Assembly: GCA_964628235.1 (NCBI GenBank)
Contig: CAZVLU010000001.1
Coordinates: 87,717-151,716 of the forward strand
Origin: CAMAVH01 sp964628235
Lineage (GTDB): Bacteria; Pseudomonadota; Alphaproteobacteria; SMXQ01
Length of the DNA stretch: 64,000 nt
Direction: 5' to 3'
In this document: in pieces, positions 1 to 9,619 of the stretch
Layout of the letters: each line of letters begins with the position of its first letter
Position numbering within the stretch: position 1 is the first letter of the stretch
Made by a program: the position numbers and the translations under genes
Notes under the pieces: generated by a model
What the model saw: the letters and a program-made list of their open reading frames with translations, nothing else
Told to the model about the DNA's origin: nothing
Databases searched by the model: none

Positions 1-933
1 TGATTCGAGGCGTTCGATCGTGCCCGCCCCTTCCGTCACGAGCCAAGCTGCGAACAACCGCGCAGTATTCGGATGCGGTGCGCTATCCGGCACCATCAGA
101 TTGATCTGAGTCACCGGCATATAGTCAGTGAACAGCTTGAAACCCTGGGGCTCGCCGAGCTTCGATGCCGTTGCCGCTTGAATCGACGAGGTAACAGCTA
201 GTGGCGCTTCGCCGCCAGTGAGCGCGCGGCTCACGGCTGGGGTGCCGTCCTTTAGCACTGGACGCGCTACCAGCAGCTTACGGCCAATATCCATCGCCTT
301 CTCGCGGCCCATCGGCAAGCTGAGAATGCCGAGCGGCGCTCCAGAATTATTCAGCAGCAGCTTGCCAACCCACGGCTTGGGATTTTCGGCGATCTCGGCG
401 ATCGTCGAGGGAATTTTGTCCGCACCGATAAATTGCGTGTTCCAACCAAACCCGTAGATGTTGTCGTAATAAGCGAGAGCCGTGCCGCGAATTTCTGGAA
501 ACAAGCGCTCCACCGGTTCGGGCAGTCCCGCCAGTTGCTTACCGAACGTCTCAACCCACGGATAAGGCTTGAGAAGGCCCTTATGTGCCAGCTCGATGAT
601 TTCCTGCGGCTCGGCGGCGAGCACGTCGACAGAGGTGCGGCCCGCGCCCGCCTCGACGATCAGGCGCGACGTCGTACGGCGCGAATGCATCGGCACCCAT
701 TCCCATTGCGTCTTAAGGCCAAAGCGTTTGGAAAATTCCTCCATCACGATGCGATGGGTGCTGTCCTTGGCTGGGGCCGGCAGCCAGATGGTGAGCTTGC
801 CTTCTTTCTTCGCGCCTTCAAGAATCGATTCGAAACTCTGCGCTTGAGCGGACATCGACACGGAAGCGACGGTGAGTAAAGATATGAGAGCGGTCGTGAC
901 TGTTCTGAAAATGACACCTGCGTTGAACTGCAT
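1..933 (-). CDS. ABC transporter substrate-binding protein, family 1 (C-terminus cut by window edge)
   Basis: Read on the minus strand, the ATG follows a good ribosome binding site (GGGAGAGAG) and opens a signal peptide ending near SMSAQAQ. After it comes the typical start of Fe3+/thiamine/2-aminoethylphosphonate-type periplasmic binding proteins (FESILEGAKKEGKLTIW). The frame stays open for 311 codons to the left edge, so only the C-terminus is missing. It would capture the ligand in the periplasm for the permease and ATPase encoded just upstream in the same operon. The ligand is unknown. The operon follows a Rieske oxygenase gene, so an organic acid or aromatic ligand is as plausible as ferric iron. 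The binding protein is the last gene of the transport operon. Confidence 0.85.
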   Translation of the reverse strand, partial: MQFNAGVIFRTVTTALISLLTVASVSMSAQAQSFESILEGAKKEGKLTIWLPAPAKDSTHRIVMEEFSKRFGLKTQWEWVPMHSRRTTSRLIVEAGAGRTSVDVLAAEPQEIIELAHKGLLKPYPWVETFGKQLAGLPEPVERLFPEIRGTALAYYDNIYGFGWNTQFIGADKIPSTIAEIAENPKPWVGKLLLNNSGAPLGILSLPMGREKAMDIGRKLLVARPVLKDGTPAVSRALTGGEAPLAVTSSIQAATASKLGEPQGFKLFTDYMPVTQINLMVPDSAPHPNTARLFAAWLVTEGAGTIERLES

Positions 934-966
934 TGTCTCTCTCCCTGTGATGACGGATATGCCGTC

Positions 967-2829
967 TTATGATTCGATTCGTCTGTTGGCGAGGATTTGC
1001 ATAGGCACGACGAGGATCGCTAAACCGAGCACCATGATGATAGAGAGCGCGGCTGCACCTGAAGGATTTGGATATTCCCAAACCAGCCAGATCGCCGTCG
1101 CCACCACCACATTGCTTGTCGACATGAGAATTAGCGGGACGGTTAGATCACGCGCGCTGTGCGCGACGACCCAGAGCCAACCGTTGACAAAATGCGGCCA
1201 AACCAGCGGGATGATGACGTATCGCAACGACGTCAGCCAACTTGCACCGCTTACCATTGCTGCCTGCTCAAGTTCTTTATGAATTTGCAACAAGGCAGCG
1301 TTCATGATGCGGACGCTGAAAGCCAGATAGATAGTGACATGAGCGAGGATCATCACCCAGATCGTGCCGTAGAACGGCGTGCGCAAGTACAGCACGAGGA
1401 ACGCAGTCGCCATGACGATATGCGGCACCGCGATCGGCATGAAAGACAGGATATCCAGAACCTTGCCGTGTGCGCCCTTCGTTCGCACGCAGAACCAGCT
1501 CACCAGGCTGGCGAGCACCATGGCGAGCGTGGCGCTGCCAAACATCAGCAGCAGCGTATTCATCAAGGCGCGCAGGATTAGCGGCTGGTTGAGGATGTCT
1601 CGATAGCTGGCGAACGACGCGGTGGCTAATCCCGCCCAGGTCGGCGTGCGGTAATAAGGAAACAGGCTCGTCCAGAACAGGCTGAGCAATGGCAGGGCCA
1701 TGATGCCCAAGTAGAGCGCCACCAGAGCGGCGCCGGCGAAGCGGCCCCAACCGAGGGTAATGCGCTTGGGCCTAAACCCCTTGCCTGTCACCACCGCGAA
1801 ACGTTCGCTGAGCCGGATCGTCCAGAAATAGAGCCACATCAACCCGAGGGCTACGAGCAGCATGGCCATACCAAACGACGAGGCTAGACCGTAATTCGGC
1901 ATGCCGTGGCTCGGCGAAGCAAGCGTAAAGATGCGGGTGCTCAAGACCGGCACGCGAGCCGTCAGGCCGATTACAAGCGGCAGGTCAAATGCCTGGATCA
2001 TCAGCATGAACAGATAGATGACGATCGAAAGGAGTCCGGGTTTAAGCAGTGGCAGCGTCACGCGGCGCAGCACAGCGCTTCGTCCTGCACCATGGACCTG
2101 AGCCGCTGTCTCCAACTGCGGATCCATATTGCGGATTAAACCGCTCATCATGATGAAGGCCGTCGGTGCATGGGACAGACCGGAGAGTACGATCATGGCG
2201 CCCATGCTGTAGATCGACAGCGGGCTCTCACTTAAGCCGAAGGTTTGCCGCAAGAAGACATTCAGGATGCCGTTACCCGGATTAATGAGGAGGATCCAAC
2301 CGTAGGACATCACCAACGGCGGCACCGCCATCCAAGAGAACATCAAGATGCGGGTGGAGGCGCGGAACGGCATATCGGTCCGCTCGCAAAGCCAGGCGAA
2401 ACAGAAGGCCAGGACCAAACTGATACTGACGCTGCCGACGGCATAAACGAGCGTGTTCCTGACGAGCACGAAGGTGTCGGCTTGGTTCAGGATCTCGACA
2501 TAATTGCTGAAGGTCAAATCGGACCAAGAGAAGGGATCGGCGCCCGCCTTGCTAAAGCTGGTCAAGACAAGCAAGGCGATTGGGCCGACGACAAGCGCCA
2601 GCACGATCGCCGTCAAAAGCGCGCGCGCGATGGCCTGCTGCAGGCCCAGCGATGCCTGCACGGCCTTCCGGCGCGGCAGCCCAATCGGCGCCCGCGCCGC
2701 CGCTGCCGGAATGGAGGTCTTGCTAATGACCGCCTCCCCCGATGGACGCCGTTTGATCGGCCAATGCCAACGAACAGCGTTCCGACGGCAGTTCAATCGA
2801 GATTCGATCTCCCATTTGCACTTGCGCAT
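967..2829 (-). CDS. ABC transporter permease, fused double-domain type (FbpB/ThiP-like)
   Basis: About 560-620 residues with two homologous BPD_transp_1 halves, each with about six hydrophobic segments and an EAA-type cytoplasmic loop (LETAAQVHGAGRSAVLRRV and LEQAAMVSGASWLTSLRYV). This duplicated architecture is typical of ferric-iron, thiamine and phosphonate importers, where one polypeptide forms the whole inner-membrane channel. The first ATG overlaps the ATPase gene by 107 bp and gives a basic, non-membrane leader. A GTG at 2661 (VQASLGLQQ) is an alternative start. The gene lies between the ATPase and the binding protein in one operon. Confidence 0.85.
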   Translation of the reverse strand: MRKCKWEIESRLNCRRNAVRWHWPIKRRPSGEAVISKTSIPAAAARAPIGLPRRKAVQASLGLQQAIARALLTAIVLALVVGPIALLVLTSFSKAGADPFSWSDLTFSNYVEILNQADTFVLVRNTLVYAVGSVSISLVLAFCFAWLCERTDMPFRASTRILMFSWMAVPPLVMSYGWILLINPGNGILNVFLRQTFGLSESPLSIYSMGAMIVLSGLSHAPTAFIMMSGLIRNMDPQLETAAQVHGAGRSAVLRRVTLPLLKPGLLSIVIYLFMLMIQAFDLPLVIGLTARVPVLSTRIFTLASPSHGMPNYGLASSFGMAMLLVALGLMWLYFWTIRLSERFAVVTGKGFRPKRITLGWGRFAGAALVALYLGIMALPLLSLFWTSLFPYYRTPTWAGLATASFASYRDILNQPLILRALMNTLLLMFGSATLAMVLASLVSWFCVRTKGAHGKVLDILSFMPIAVPHIVMATAFLVLYLRTPFYGTIWVMILAHVTIYLAFSVRIMNAALLQIHKELEQAAMVSGASWLTSLRYVIIPLVWPHFVNGWLWVVAHSARDLTVPLILMSTSNVVVATAIWLVWEYPNPSGAAALSIIMVLGLAILVVPMQILANRRIES

Positions 2830-3871
2830 AAGGATCGAGCATCATGCGCAACGGGTAATCGTTGATCTCAATGCGGCCTTCAATACGCTCACCAAGAAAA
2901 CTGAGCTTTGCGACCTTGCCCTGAAAGACGTTTTCCGCACGCTCCGGGGCAGCGGCAGAACGCAAACGCAGTGCGTGCGGCCGCACGATGAGAGAAACCG
3001 GAGTGCCCTCACTGAAATTGCCATCGTTTGGACAGACCACGAGGCCAAATGGTGTCTCGACTTCAATCTGCGCACCGCCATTCACCGCCTGGCGCGCGCG
3101 GCCGGCGACGACGTTACTGCCGCCCATGAAATCGGCGACGAAGCCGTTCATCGGTCCGAGGTAAACCTCGCGTGGCGTGCCCATTTGGACGATCGAGCCG
3201 CTACGCAACAGCGCTAATCGATCGGACATCGACAAAGCCTCGACCTGATCATGCGTCACGTAAAGCGCGGTCATATTCATCGTCTTGACGAGGTCGCGGA
3301 TTTCCAGACGCATGTCCTCGCGCAGCTTGGCATCGAGATTGCTGAGCGGTTCGTCGAGCAGGACGAGGCGCGGCTCATGCACAAGGGCACGCGCTAGAGC
3401 GATACGCTGCTGCTGGCCGCCGCTCAAATGCGGTGCCGGACGATGGGCGTAGTCCGAAAGCTTTACACGCTCTAGACTCGCCATGACGCGATCGCGCACA
3501 CGAGTCGCCGGCTCCTTAACGCGGCCATGCTTGAGCGGGAAGGCGACGTTTTCGAACACCGACATGTGTGGCCAGATAGCGTAGGACTGGAACACCATGC
3601 CCAGCGCGCGCTCGTTCGACGGCACGCAAATCCTGGCCGAGCCAGAATAGACGGCCTTGCCGTCGAGCAGAATTTCACCGCTGTCGGCCACTTCGAGCCC
3701 AGCGATGCATTGCAACAACGTCGTCTTGCCGCAACCGCTGGGGCCCACCAAGGTGAAGAACTCACCCTTTGCGACTTCAAAGGACACGCCGGCAAGCGCT
3801 GTCGCGCGTGCGGCCCCGTCTCCCCCTCGCGGGTCATCGTAGGTTTTGACGAGGTTGCGTACAACGAGCAT
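2723..3871 (-). CDS. ABC transporter ATP-binding protein (PotA/FbpC-like)
   Basis: A 382-residue importer ATPase with every canonical motif: Walker A GPSGCGKTTL, Q-loop FQSYAIWPHM, signature LSGGQQQR, Walker B LVLLDEPLSNLDA and H-loop YVTHDQ. A C-terminal TOBE-type domain of about 120 residues follows. The ATG has a clear GGGAGAGG ribosome binding site. It energises the double-domain permease encoded immediately downstream. The start lies 99 bp after the stop of the Rieske oxygenase gene on the same strand, so co-transcription with that enzyme is likely. The family is known to serve Fe3+, polyamine, thiamine and phosphonate importers. Confidence 0.92.
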   Translation of the reverse strand: MLVVRNLVKTYDDPRGGDGAARATALAGVSFEVAKGEFFTLVGPSGCGKTTLLQCIAGLEVADSGEILLDGKAVYSGSARICVPSNERALGMVFQSYAIWPHMSVFENVAFPLKHGRVKEPATRVRDRVMASLERVKLSDYAHRPAPHLSGGQQQRIALARALVHEPRLVLLDEPLSNLDAKLREDMRLEIRDLVKTMNMTALYVTHDQVEALSMSDRLALLRSGSIVQMGTPREVYLGPMNGFVADFMGGSNVVAGRARQAVNGGAQIEVETPFGLVVCPNDGNFSEGTPVSLIVRPHALRLRSAAAPERAENVFQGKVAKLSFLGERIEGRIEINDYPLRMMLDPYAQVQMGDRISIELPSERCSLALADQTASIGGGGH

Positions 3872-3970
3872 GCGCCTCTCCCTATATGGACGCAGGATCG
3901 AAATTTATCGAAGAAGGTTCGGATGGCTTAATGCCTGTTCTCGAACCAACATCGACGCGATTGCGGTTTC

Positions 3971-5179
3971 TTATACCGCTTCGGGTATCTTCTCGCGTTC
4001 ATCCGCGCTGATCCATCGGTAAGTTCCGCGGACGATCAGCAATTCATTTTCCTTGGCGTCACGGACGGTGCCCTTCGGATCTCTCCCGGCTTTCACCGCC
4101 TCGACCTCTTGGAGGAACATGTTGCGCAGCATGATAATGCCGCCATCGATCAAAGACAGATTCTCATTCTCCCGATCGGAGATCGGCCCAATGCTGTCGA
4201 GAACGGTCGCATCCTCCTCGGCTATTTCGGAGGCCATCGAGTAGCCGAGCTCATGCGTGCCGGATCGATACTCGCCGTAAGGTTGAATTGGCGTCGCCTT
4301 TCCGGGGTCTTTGCGCAGCTCATTGCGCGTCTGCTTTTGGCCTGATGGGCGGAAGAACACGCGCATATTCATGGTGTGCGTGTCATCGATCGGCACCGAC
4401 CAACGCGCGCTCGCCGCTGGCAGCGCGCCTTTTTCCGGTTCACCGCCGAAGCTGACGTTGCCGTCGCCGCCGAACACGATGCCGGGCATAACCACCGGAT
4501 GATCGCGGTAGTTGAATTCCCCGGGCTTACGGCCATTCCGCACCGCCTTATAGATGCAGCCGGTCTCCATCTCTTCGAACCAGACTTTCTCGGGCGCGTG
4601 TGACATGTCGGCCCAGACATCGGCATGGAGAAAGCTCACATGGAAGGGGTCGATGCCGTTCTCGACGCACTGCAGGAAATTGCAGTCGTTGAAGGACTGG
4701 ATGTATGAGCGGCGCTCGCCTTCAGAAACGAGGATGTGATAGCGCGGTAGCAATGGCGCCGGCTGCGGCCCCATGTAGGCAAAGATCACGCCGCCGAGCT
4801 CTTGCGCCAAATAAGCCGTCTGCTTGATCTTGTCCTTCAGTTTGCTGCCTTCCGGCTCACCCGGCGTCTCCAGCAGCGTGCCTTCCTTATCGAACAGCCA
4901 ACCGTGATAGCGGCAGCGTAGGCCCTTAGGGTTGATATGGCCCAGGCAAAGATTGGCGCGGCGATGCGGACACTTGGAATCCATCACGCCCAAGCTGCCG
5001 TCGCGCTCGCGGTAGAGCACGAGGTCTTCACCGAGTAGCCGGATAAGAGTCGGCTTGTCCTTGAGATCATTCGAGAAACTGACGGGCCACCAGTAACGGC
5101 GGAGCAGCTCACCCATCGGGGTGCCAGGCCCGACCCGTGTCAGGGTCTCGTTCTCTTCCTTGGTAAAATGCTGGTACAT
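3971..5179 (-). CDS. Rieske [2Fe-2S] aromatic ring-hydroxylating oxygenase, alpha subunit (phthalate-dioxygenase-like)
   Basis: A 402-residue terminal oxygenase. The Rieske cluster ligands are visible as Cys70-x-His72 and Cys89-x2-His92 (CPHRR and CRYHGW). The mononuclear iron site lies in NGIDPFHVSFLHAD, with His180 and His185 and the bridging Asp177. I place the start at the internal ATG behind GGGAGAGAG. An upstream ATG would add 18 residues without homology or ribosome binding site. Size and motifs fit the phthalate 4,5-dioxygenase / vanillate O-demethylase class. These need a separate reductase, and none is encoded nearby. The enzyme probably hydroxylates or demethylates an aromatic acid brought in by the adjacent ABC importer. 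Confidence 0.88.
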   Translation of the reverse strand: MYQHFTKEENETLTRVGPGTPMGELLRRYWWPVSFSNDLKDKPTLIRLLGEDLVLYRERDGSLGVMDSKCPHRRANLCLGHINPKGLRCRYHGWLFDKEGTLLETPGEPEGSKLKDKIKQTAYLAQELGGVIFAYMGPQPAPLLPRYHILVSEGERRSYIQSFNDCNFLQCVENGIDPFHVSFLHADVWADMSHAPEKVWFEEMETGCIYKAVRNGRKPGEFNYRDHPVVMPGIVFGGDGNVSFGGEPEKGALPAASARWSVPIDDTHTMNMRVFFRPSGQKQTRNELRKDPGKATPIQPYGEYRSGTHELGYSMASEIAEEDATVLDSIGPISDRENENLSLIDGGIIMLRNMFLQEVEAVKAGRDPKGTVRDAKENELLIVRGTYRWISADEREKIPEAV

Positions 5180-5318
5180 CGCTCTCTCCCTTTGGCGCCA
5201 TTTTTTGAGCGCGCCTGATTGGCTTGCAGCCATTTTGATGGAGGCGATCTTAGGCAGAAGGCGAAAGGCTGGATAATAACTAATGTGGCGCTGACATATC
5301 CGCGGGATATGTCAGTCT

Positions 5319-6239
5319 CTAATGATTCTCCGTGCTGTAGCCGAGGCGCAAACAGGCTTTGCTGATTTCACGGAGAAACGATTGAGCAATGTCGGTGAGA
5401 GGATAATCGGCGCGATAAAGCGCGCCAATCGCTCTTGTGGAGAATTTTGGCTCGAGCTTGAGCTCTCGCAGCAATCCAGCGCGGCCTTCCTGCGTCGGCT
5501 CATCATTCGGCAGCAGGCCGATATAATCGGTCTGCATCACGATCGTTTTCACAAAAGAAACCGACCGACATTCAATGGCGCCGATTGGCAATTCGCTGCC
5601 GGCCGACTTCAGATATCCGTCGATATAAGCGCGCCGCTCCGAGCCGGGTGGCGGCAAGATCCAAGGAAACTTAGCAAGATCTTTTGGTCCGATGCTGTTC
5701 AACTCTAGTAACGGATGCCCGCGCCGCACAACGATCGTTGGACGATCGTAAAACAAGATCTTATGCGCGAGACTGCCGTCTGCCTTCTCGAGATCGACGA
5801 TCGAGATTATGAAGTCAAATTCGCCGCGGCGTACAGCAGCTTCCAGATCACCCAGCGGCTTTTCAATAACGCGTAATCGCAGCTCGGGCCGTGATGCAAG
5901 CAGGCGAATCGACGCCTCCGGCAATACATTGGTCGCCTGACTCGGCAGCACGCCCACAGAAACCAGGCCAGCGCTATTGCGGCTCAACTCTGAGATTTCC
6001 TCTTCAGCGCGAGCCAGTTCAGCAGTGATCGACTTAGCGCGCTCATATAGCGTGCGGCCATAGTCAGTGGCCGTGACGCCCTTGGCGTCACGGCGTAGTA
6101 ATTTCACACCCAAGCGGGCCTCTAACAGCCGCAGCGCCTTGGTCAGCGCCGGTTGGGATATGCCAATGGCTTTGGACGCCTGTGTCAGGCTGCCCTTTTC
6201 TACGACCTGCGCGAAATAGCGAAGTTCTCGGGTATCCAT
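5319..6239 (-). CDS. LysR-family transcriptional regulator
   Basis: A 306-residue LysR protein. The N-terminal winged helix-turn-helix is clear (LRYFAQVVEKGSLTQASKAI, then GISQPALTKALRLLE) and is followed by an effector-binding domain of about 210 residues (SVGVLPSQA, ISIVDLE). It lies on the same strand upstream of the Rieske oxygenase and ABC operon, with about 140 bp between its stop and the oxygenase start. It is the obvious candidate activator of that operon, probably responding to the aromatic substrate. The inferred target rests on position only. Confidence 0.9.
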   Translation of the reverse strand: MDTRELRYFAQVVEKGSLTQASKAIGISQPALTKALRLLEARLGVKLLRRDAKGVTATDYGRTLYERAKSITAELARAEEEISELSRNSAGLVSVGVLPSQATNVLPEASIRLLASRPELRLRVIEKPLGDLEAAVRRGEFDFIISIVDLEKADGSLAHKILFYDRPTIVVRRGHPLLELNSIGPKDLAKFPWILPPPGSERRAYIDGYLKSAGSELPIGAIECRSVSFVKTIVMQTDYIGLLPNDEPTQEGRAGLLRELKLEPKFSTRAIGALYRADYPLTDIAQSFLREISKACLRLGYSTENH

Positions 6240-6660
6240 CGCCCTGCCCCTAGCCCCTTCTCGATTTTATTCAAAGTATCGGGGGGCGCAATTTTTGGGA
6301 ATGCAAACACGTGCCGCTCGCACCTGCAACATTCCAACGCAATTCAGCCTGTGTAATTGATGGCGTCTCTTGCCGGCCATGTCCAACTAGTAAAATGGAA
6401 ATGCCAATATAGGCATGGCCAATAGGGAACATCCGTTTTGCGCCTGAGCTATTAGGACGGCATCCCCGTTTTTCATAAAGCCGGTTATGCTATCACCAGC
6501 GCCGACAAAGCTGCCTGATGACCGTTGAAAAGACTCAAGGCACGTGCGTCCCGTCAAGGAACAGCACCCCGCCGCGGTACCCGCACATTTCATTATCGCC
6601 GATGAGTCCGAAATCGAGCCACAGCCCGACGTCCGGACTCGAAGCTCTGCTACTCTCGAG
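6240..6660. other. Intergenic stretch without a convincing gene
   Basis: The roughly 420 bp between the LysR start and the dienelactone hydrolase stop hold no reading frame with recognisable protein features. Open frames here are extensions of shadows of the hydrolase. A short inverted repeat (ATGCC...GGCAT) sits at 6401-6416. It is too weak to call a regulatory site. Confidence 0.5.
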
Positions 6661-7458
6661 CTAGGCGTCCAGTTCGCGATGCAGAAATTCGAAGCTGCGC
6701 TTGTGGCAAAGGTCGGCGGCGGCCCGTTTCGCGGGCGGCAGGTCGGCGTCGGGCGCAACGTCGGCAAAGCCGTGGCCCATACCCTCGTAGATGTGAATCT
6801 CGTGCGGCTTGCCGAGTTGGTCGAGCGTTTTCTTGAAGGCTTCGACTTCGCTGAGCGGCGTCGGCTCGTCGTGCGTGGCGTAATGGCCTTGCAGCTTGCA
6901 GGAGATGGTCGCCAATTCGCGCATGTCGGGAAACAGGCTGTGATGGTAGAGGATGCCGGCCTGATAGACGTCGCTACGGGCGAGGGCGAGTAGCGCCAGC
7001 CCGCCGCCAAGGCAGAAGCCGGTGACGCCGACCTTGCCGGCGTTCGTGACCCAGGGGAGGCTACGCAAAAAGGCCGCGCCGCCAATGACGGCTTTGACGG
7101 CGGATTCGACATCGAGCGAATTCTTGGCGTGCAGCCCTGTGGCGAGATGGTGCGGCACTTCGCCCTTCATGAAATCGGGCGACAACGCGACGAAGCCGTT
7201 ACGCGCGTAGTAGCGCGTGAGCTCGCGGTGCTTCCAGGTTAGTCCGTACATGCTTGAGAGCAGTACAACGCCGGGCCGCGGCCGGCCATCGGCCGGGCGG
7301 GCGAGAAATCCGTCCATGTAAAGGCCGTCGGTCTCATAGCCGGCATGCAAGGAAATGATGTTTTCGCCTTCGATGGCGGCGGCCTTTGAGGCGGCCGCGC
7401 CGGCGATGTCCTGTTCTTTGTCCGCGCCCGTCATGACGACCTTCGATCCTTTCGGCAT
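6661..7458 (-). CDS. Dienelactone hydrolase family protein (carboxymethylenebutenolidase-like)
   Basis: A 265-residue alpha/beta hydrolase. The DLH catalytic triad is recognisable: Cys in GFCLGGG in place of the usual Ser, Asp in HDEPTP, and His in GMGHGFAD. Known family members open dienelactones in the chlorocatechol/modified ortho-cleavage pathway, and many paralogs act on other esters or lactones. The start follows a GGAAGC ribosome binding site. The gene stands alone between two LysR genes on the same strand. It fits the aromatic catabolism theme of the region, but its substrate is unknown. Confidence 0.88.
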   Translation of the reverse strand: MPKGSKVVMTGADKEQDIAGAAASKAAAIEGENIISLHAGYETDGLYMDGFLARPADGRPRPGVVLLSSMYGLTWKHRELTRYYARNGFVALSPDFMKGEVPHHLATGLHAKNSLDVESAVKAVIGGAAFLRSLPWVTNAGKVGVTGFCLGGGLALLALARSDVYQAGILYHHSLFPDMRELATISCKLQGHYATHDEPTPLSEVEAFKKTLDQLGKPHEIHIYEGMGHGFADVAPDADLPPAKRAAADLCHKRSFEFLHRELDA

Positions 7459-7631
7459 AGCTGCTTCCGCTGGAAATCCATGGCTGGGGGCGAACTATAA
7501 ACTCTGCGCCGCGCAAATAATCTGCGGAGAGCCGCCGCAACGGTCAACTTGCCCTTAACCGGCAGTCAAGGACGGGCCGCTGGGAATTCGGGAGGCGCGG
7601 GAAGTGGGATTCGCGAAGGGCGCCAGACCGC

Positions 7632-8591
7632 TTACGATTTTTTGCCGGTGAGTGCGCGGCTCCATGGCGGCGCGGGCGGAATGACTTCGCGCAGATAATC
7701 GCGCAGCACGCGAATGCGCCGGGAAATATATTTTCGCTGCGGATAGACCATGTAGATCGGCTCGCCTTCGAAAACATAGGTCGGCAAGAGAATGCGCAGG
7801 GCGCCGGAGCGCAGATAGTCGGCCGCCATGAAGTCGGTCAGATAGACGATGCCGATGCCGTTCGCCGCCGCTTCGGCCGCGGCCGTCATATCGTTGACGT
7901 TGAGGACGCTGGGCACATCAATAACCGTGATGTTCCCGGCTTCGTTGAAGGCCCAGCGGCGGTAGCGTCCTTCGCGCGCGACGACGTAATTGACGCAGCG
8001 GTGCGCGCCAATCTCATGCGGCGCACGTGGCGCGCTATGGCGGCGGATGTAGTCGGGTGAGGCGCAGACGACGTAGCGCACCGGGCAGAGCTTGCGAGCG
8101 ATCAACGGCGAATGGGGCTCGATGCCGTAGCGCAGGGCGATATCGATTCCTTCCTCGTCGAGGTTCAGCGTGCGGCCGTCCAGGACCAGATCGATGGTCA
8201 CCGCGGCGTAGCGTTGGAGAAACTCGGTCAGAGCCGGAATGACGATCTTCTTGCCGAAGGCGTGCGGTGCTTGCAGGCGGAGGCGGCCGCTCGGCTGCGT
8301 CTGAACGTCGAGAATGGCGCCTTCGGCTTCCTCCAGATCGGCGAGGATGCGCTTGCAGCGCTCGAAATAAGCGGAGCCTTCGTCGGTCAGGTGGATCGAG
8401 CGCGGCGTGCGGTTGAGCAGGCGGACATGCAGCCGCTCTTCGAGACGGGAAATTGCCTTGCTCACGCCGGAGACAGACATCTCCAGCTTCTGCGCAGCGG
8501 CCGTCAGGCTGACGCTTTCGGCGACGCAGACGAAGGTTGAGATGGCGCTCAGCTTGTCGGTCGGGGTTTTCGCTTTCGCCATCTGCTCCAT
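7632..8591 (-). CDS. LysR-family transcriptional regulator
   Basis: About 319 residues from the chosen ATG (MEQMAKAK). The wHTH (ISTFVCVAESVSLTAAAQ, then MSVSGVSKAISRLEERLHV) and a CrgA-like effector domain (LRLQAPHAFGKKI) are clear. The open frame continues another 150 codons upstream, but that stretch is antisense to the isochorismatase gene and has no homology, so I exclude it. The gene is divergent from the isochorismatase and TTT binding protein pair and probably controls it. An alternative ATG lies three codons further in. Confidence 0.88.
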   Translation of the reverse strand: MEQMAKAKTPTDKLSAISTFVCVAESVSLTAAAQKLEMSVSGVSKAISRLEERLHVRLLNRTPRSIHLTDEGSAYFERCKRILADLEEAEGAILDVQTQPSGRLRLQAPHAFGKKIVIPALTEFLQRYAAVTIDLVLDGRTLNLDEEGIDIALRYGIEPHSPLIARKLCPVRYVVCASPDYIRRHSAPRAPHEIGAHRCVNYVVAREGRYRRWAFNEAGNITVIDVPSVLNVNDMTAAAEAAANGIGIVYLTDFMAADYLRSGALRILLPTYVFEGEPIYMVYPQRKYISRRIRVLRDYLREVIPPAPPWSRALTGKKS

Positions 8592-8774
8592 ACCGCGGTC
8601 GGGACCGCACCCAAGACATCGGGAACGCTTGAAAAACACCGCCCTTCTTAGCGCAAACCCCTCTTGCGCCAGGGTCGGGCACCGTTGACTTTTGGTCAAC
8701 ACCTTATTGATTTCCAGGCGGCGACTTCCGGCGTTTCGCGCAAATGAAATCTCGTATGCTCCTGGTTGCGGCGG

Positions 8775-9602
8775 ATGGACGAGCGCGCATGTGATCGGCA
8801 AGAGAAAATCGAGCGAATGATTCAGCGGATTTGGGACAGCTTCCTCACAGAGCGCGACAAGCAGGTCTTTTCTGCGTCCGGATACGGCGTCCGGCAGGGC
8901 TTCGGCAAGCGTCCGGCCCTCCTCGTGATCGACGTGAATTACGCTTTTTGTGGTGAAAGCCCGGCGCCGATTCTTGAGAGCATCAAGAAATGGCGGACCT
9001 CCTGCGGGGAAGAGGCGTGGGAGAGCGTCAAGGTCATCCGCCATTTATTGGATGCAGCGCATGAGAAACTGCCGGTCATCTACACCACGGGTACGCGTCG
9101 TGCCGACAATTGGAACAGCGGTAGCTGGGCTTGGAAAAGCAGCCGTAACGGCGAAGAAATTAAGATCAAACGCGACACCGCGTTCGACGGCGACGTCATC
9201 GTCTCGGAGATCGCGCCCGGCCCGGCCGACATCGTGCTGGCGAAGGAAAAACCGAGCGGGTTCTTCGGCACGCCGCTGCTCAGCCATCTGGTGCTTCTCG
9301 GCTGCGACAGCCTGATCGTGGCCGGCACGACGACAAGCGGCTGCGTCCGCGCAACGGTGCTGGACGCCTTCTCGAACAATTTCCGCATCACCGTCGTCGA
9401 GGACGCCTGTTTCGACCGCTCGCAGGCGTCGCACGCGGTCAGTCTCTGCGACATGAACGCGAAATATGCCGACGTGGTGCCGAGCGGCGAGGTCTTGCCG
9501 TTCCTGAAGAACTATCCGGCCGGGCAGTTCGATCTGCCGTCAGGGCAGGGATGCGATAGCGCATCGCATCGTGCAGACGCCATTCGGCGAGTTGGGCAGT
9601 GA
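8775..9602 (+). CDS. Isochorismatase-family cysteine hydrolase
   Basis: About 275 residues with the family triad: Asp in LLVIDVNYAF, Lys in LAKEKPSGFFGT and Cys in AGTTTSGCVRAT. The GTTTSGCV form resembles N-carbamoylsarcosine amidase and maleamate amidase members, so hydrolysis of an amide or carbamoyl group is more likely than isochorismate cleavage. ATG codons at 8775 and 8817 are both possible starts, and a TTG lies at 8766. The stop overlaps the region before the next gene, a TTT binding protein, so uptake and hydrolysis of one substrate are probably co-expressed. Confidence 0.85.
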   Translation: MDERACDRQEKIERMIQRIWDSFLTERDKQVFSASGYGVRQGFGKRPALLVIDVNYAFCGESPAPILESIKKWRTSCGEEAWESVKVIRHLLDAAHEKLPVIYTTGTRRADNWNSGSWAWKSSRNGEEIKIKRDTAFDGDVIVSEIAPGPADIVLAKEKPSGFFGTPLLSHLVLLGCDSLIVAGTTTSGCVRATVLDAFSNNFRITVVEDACFDRSQASHAVSLCDMNAKYADVVPSGEVLPFLKNYPAGQFDLPSGQGCDSASHRADAIRRVGQ

Positions 9603-9619
9603 ACATTAGGGGGATTGTT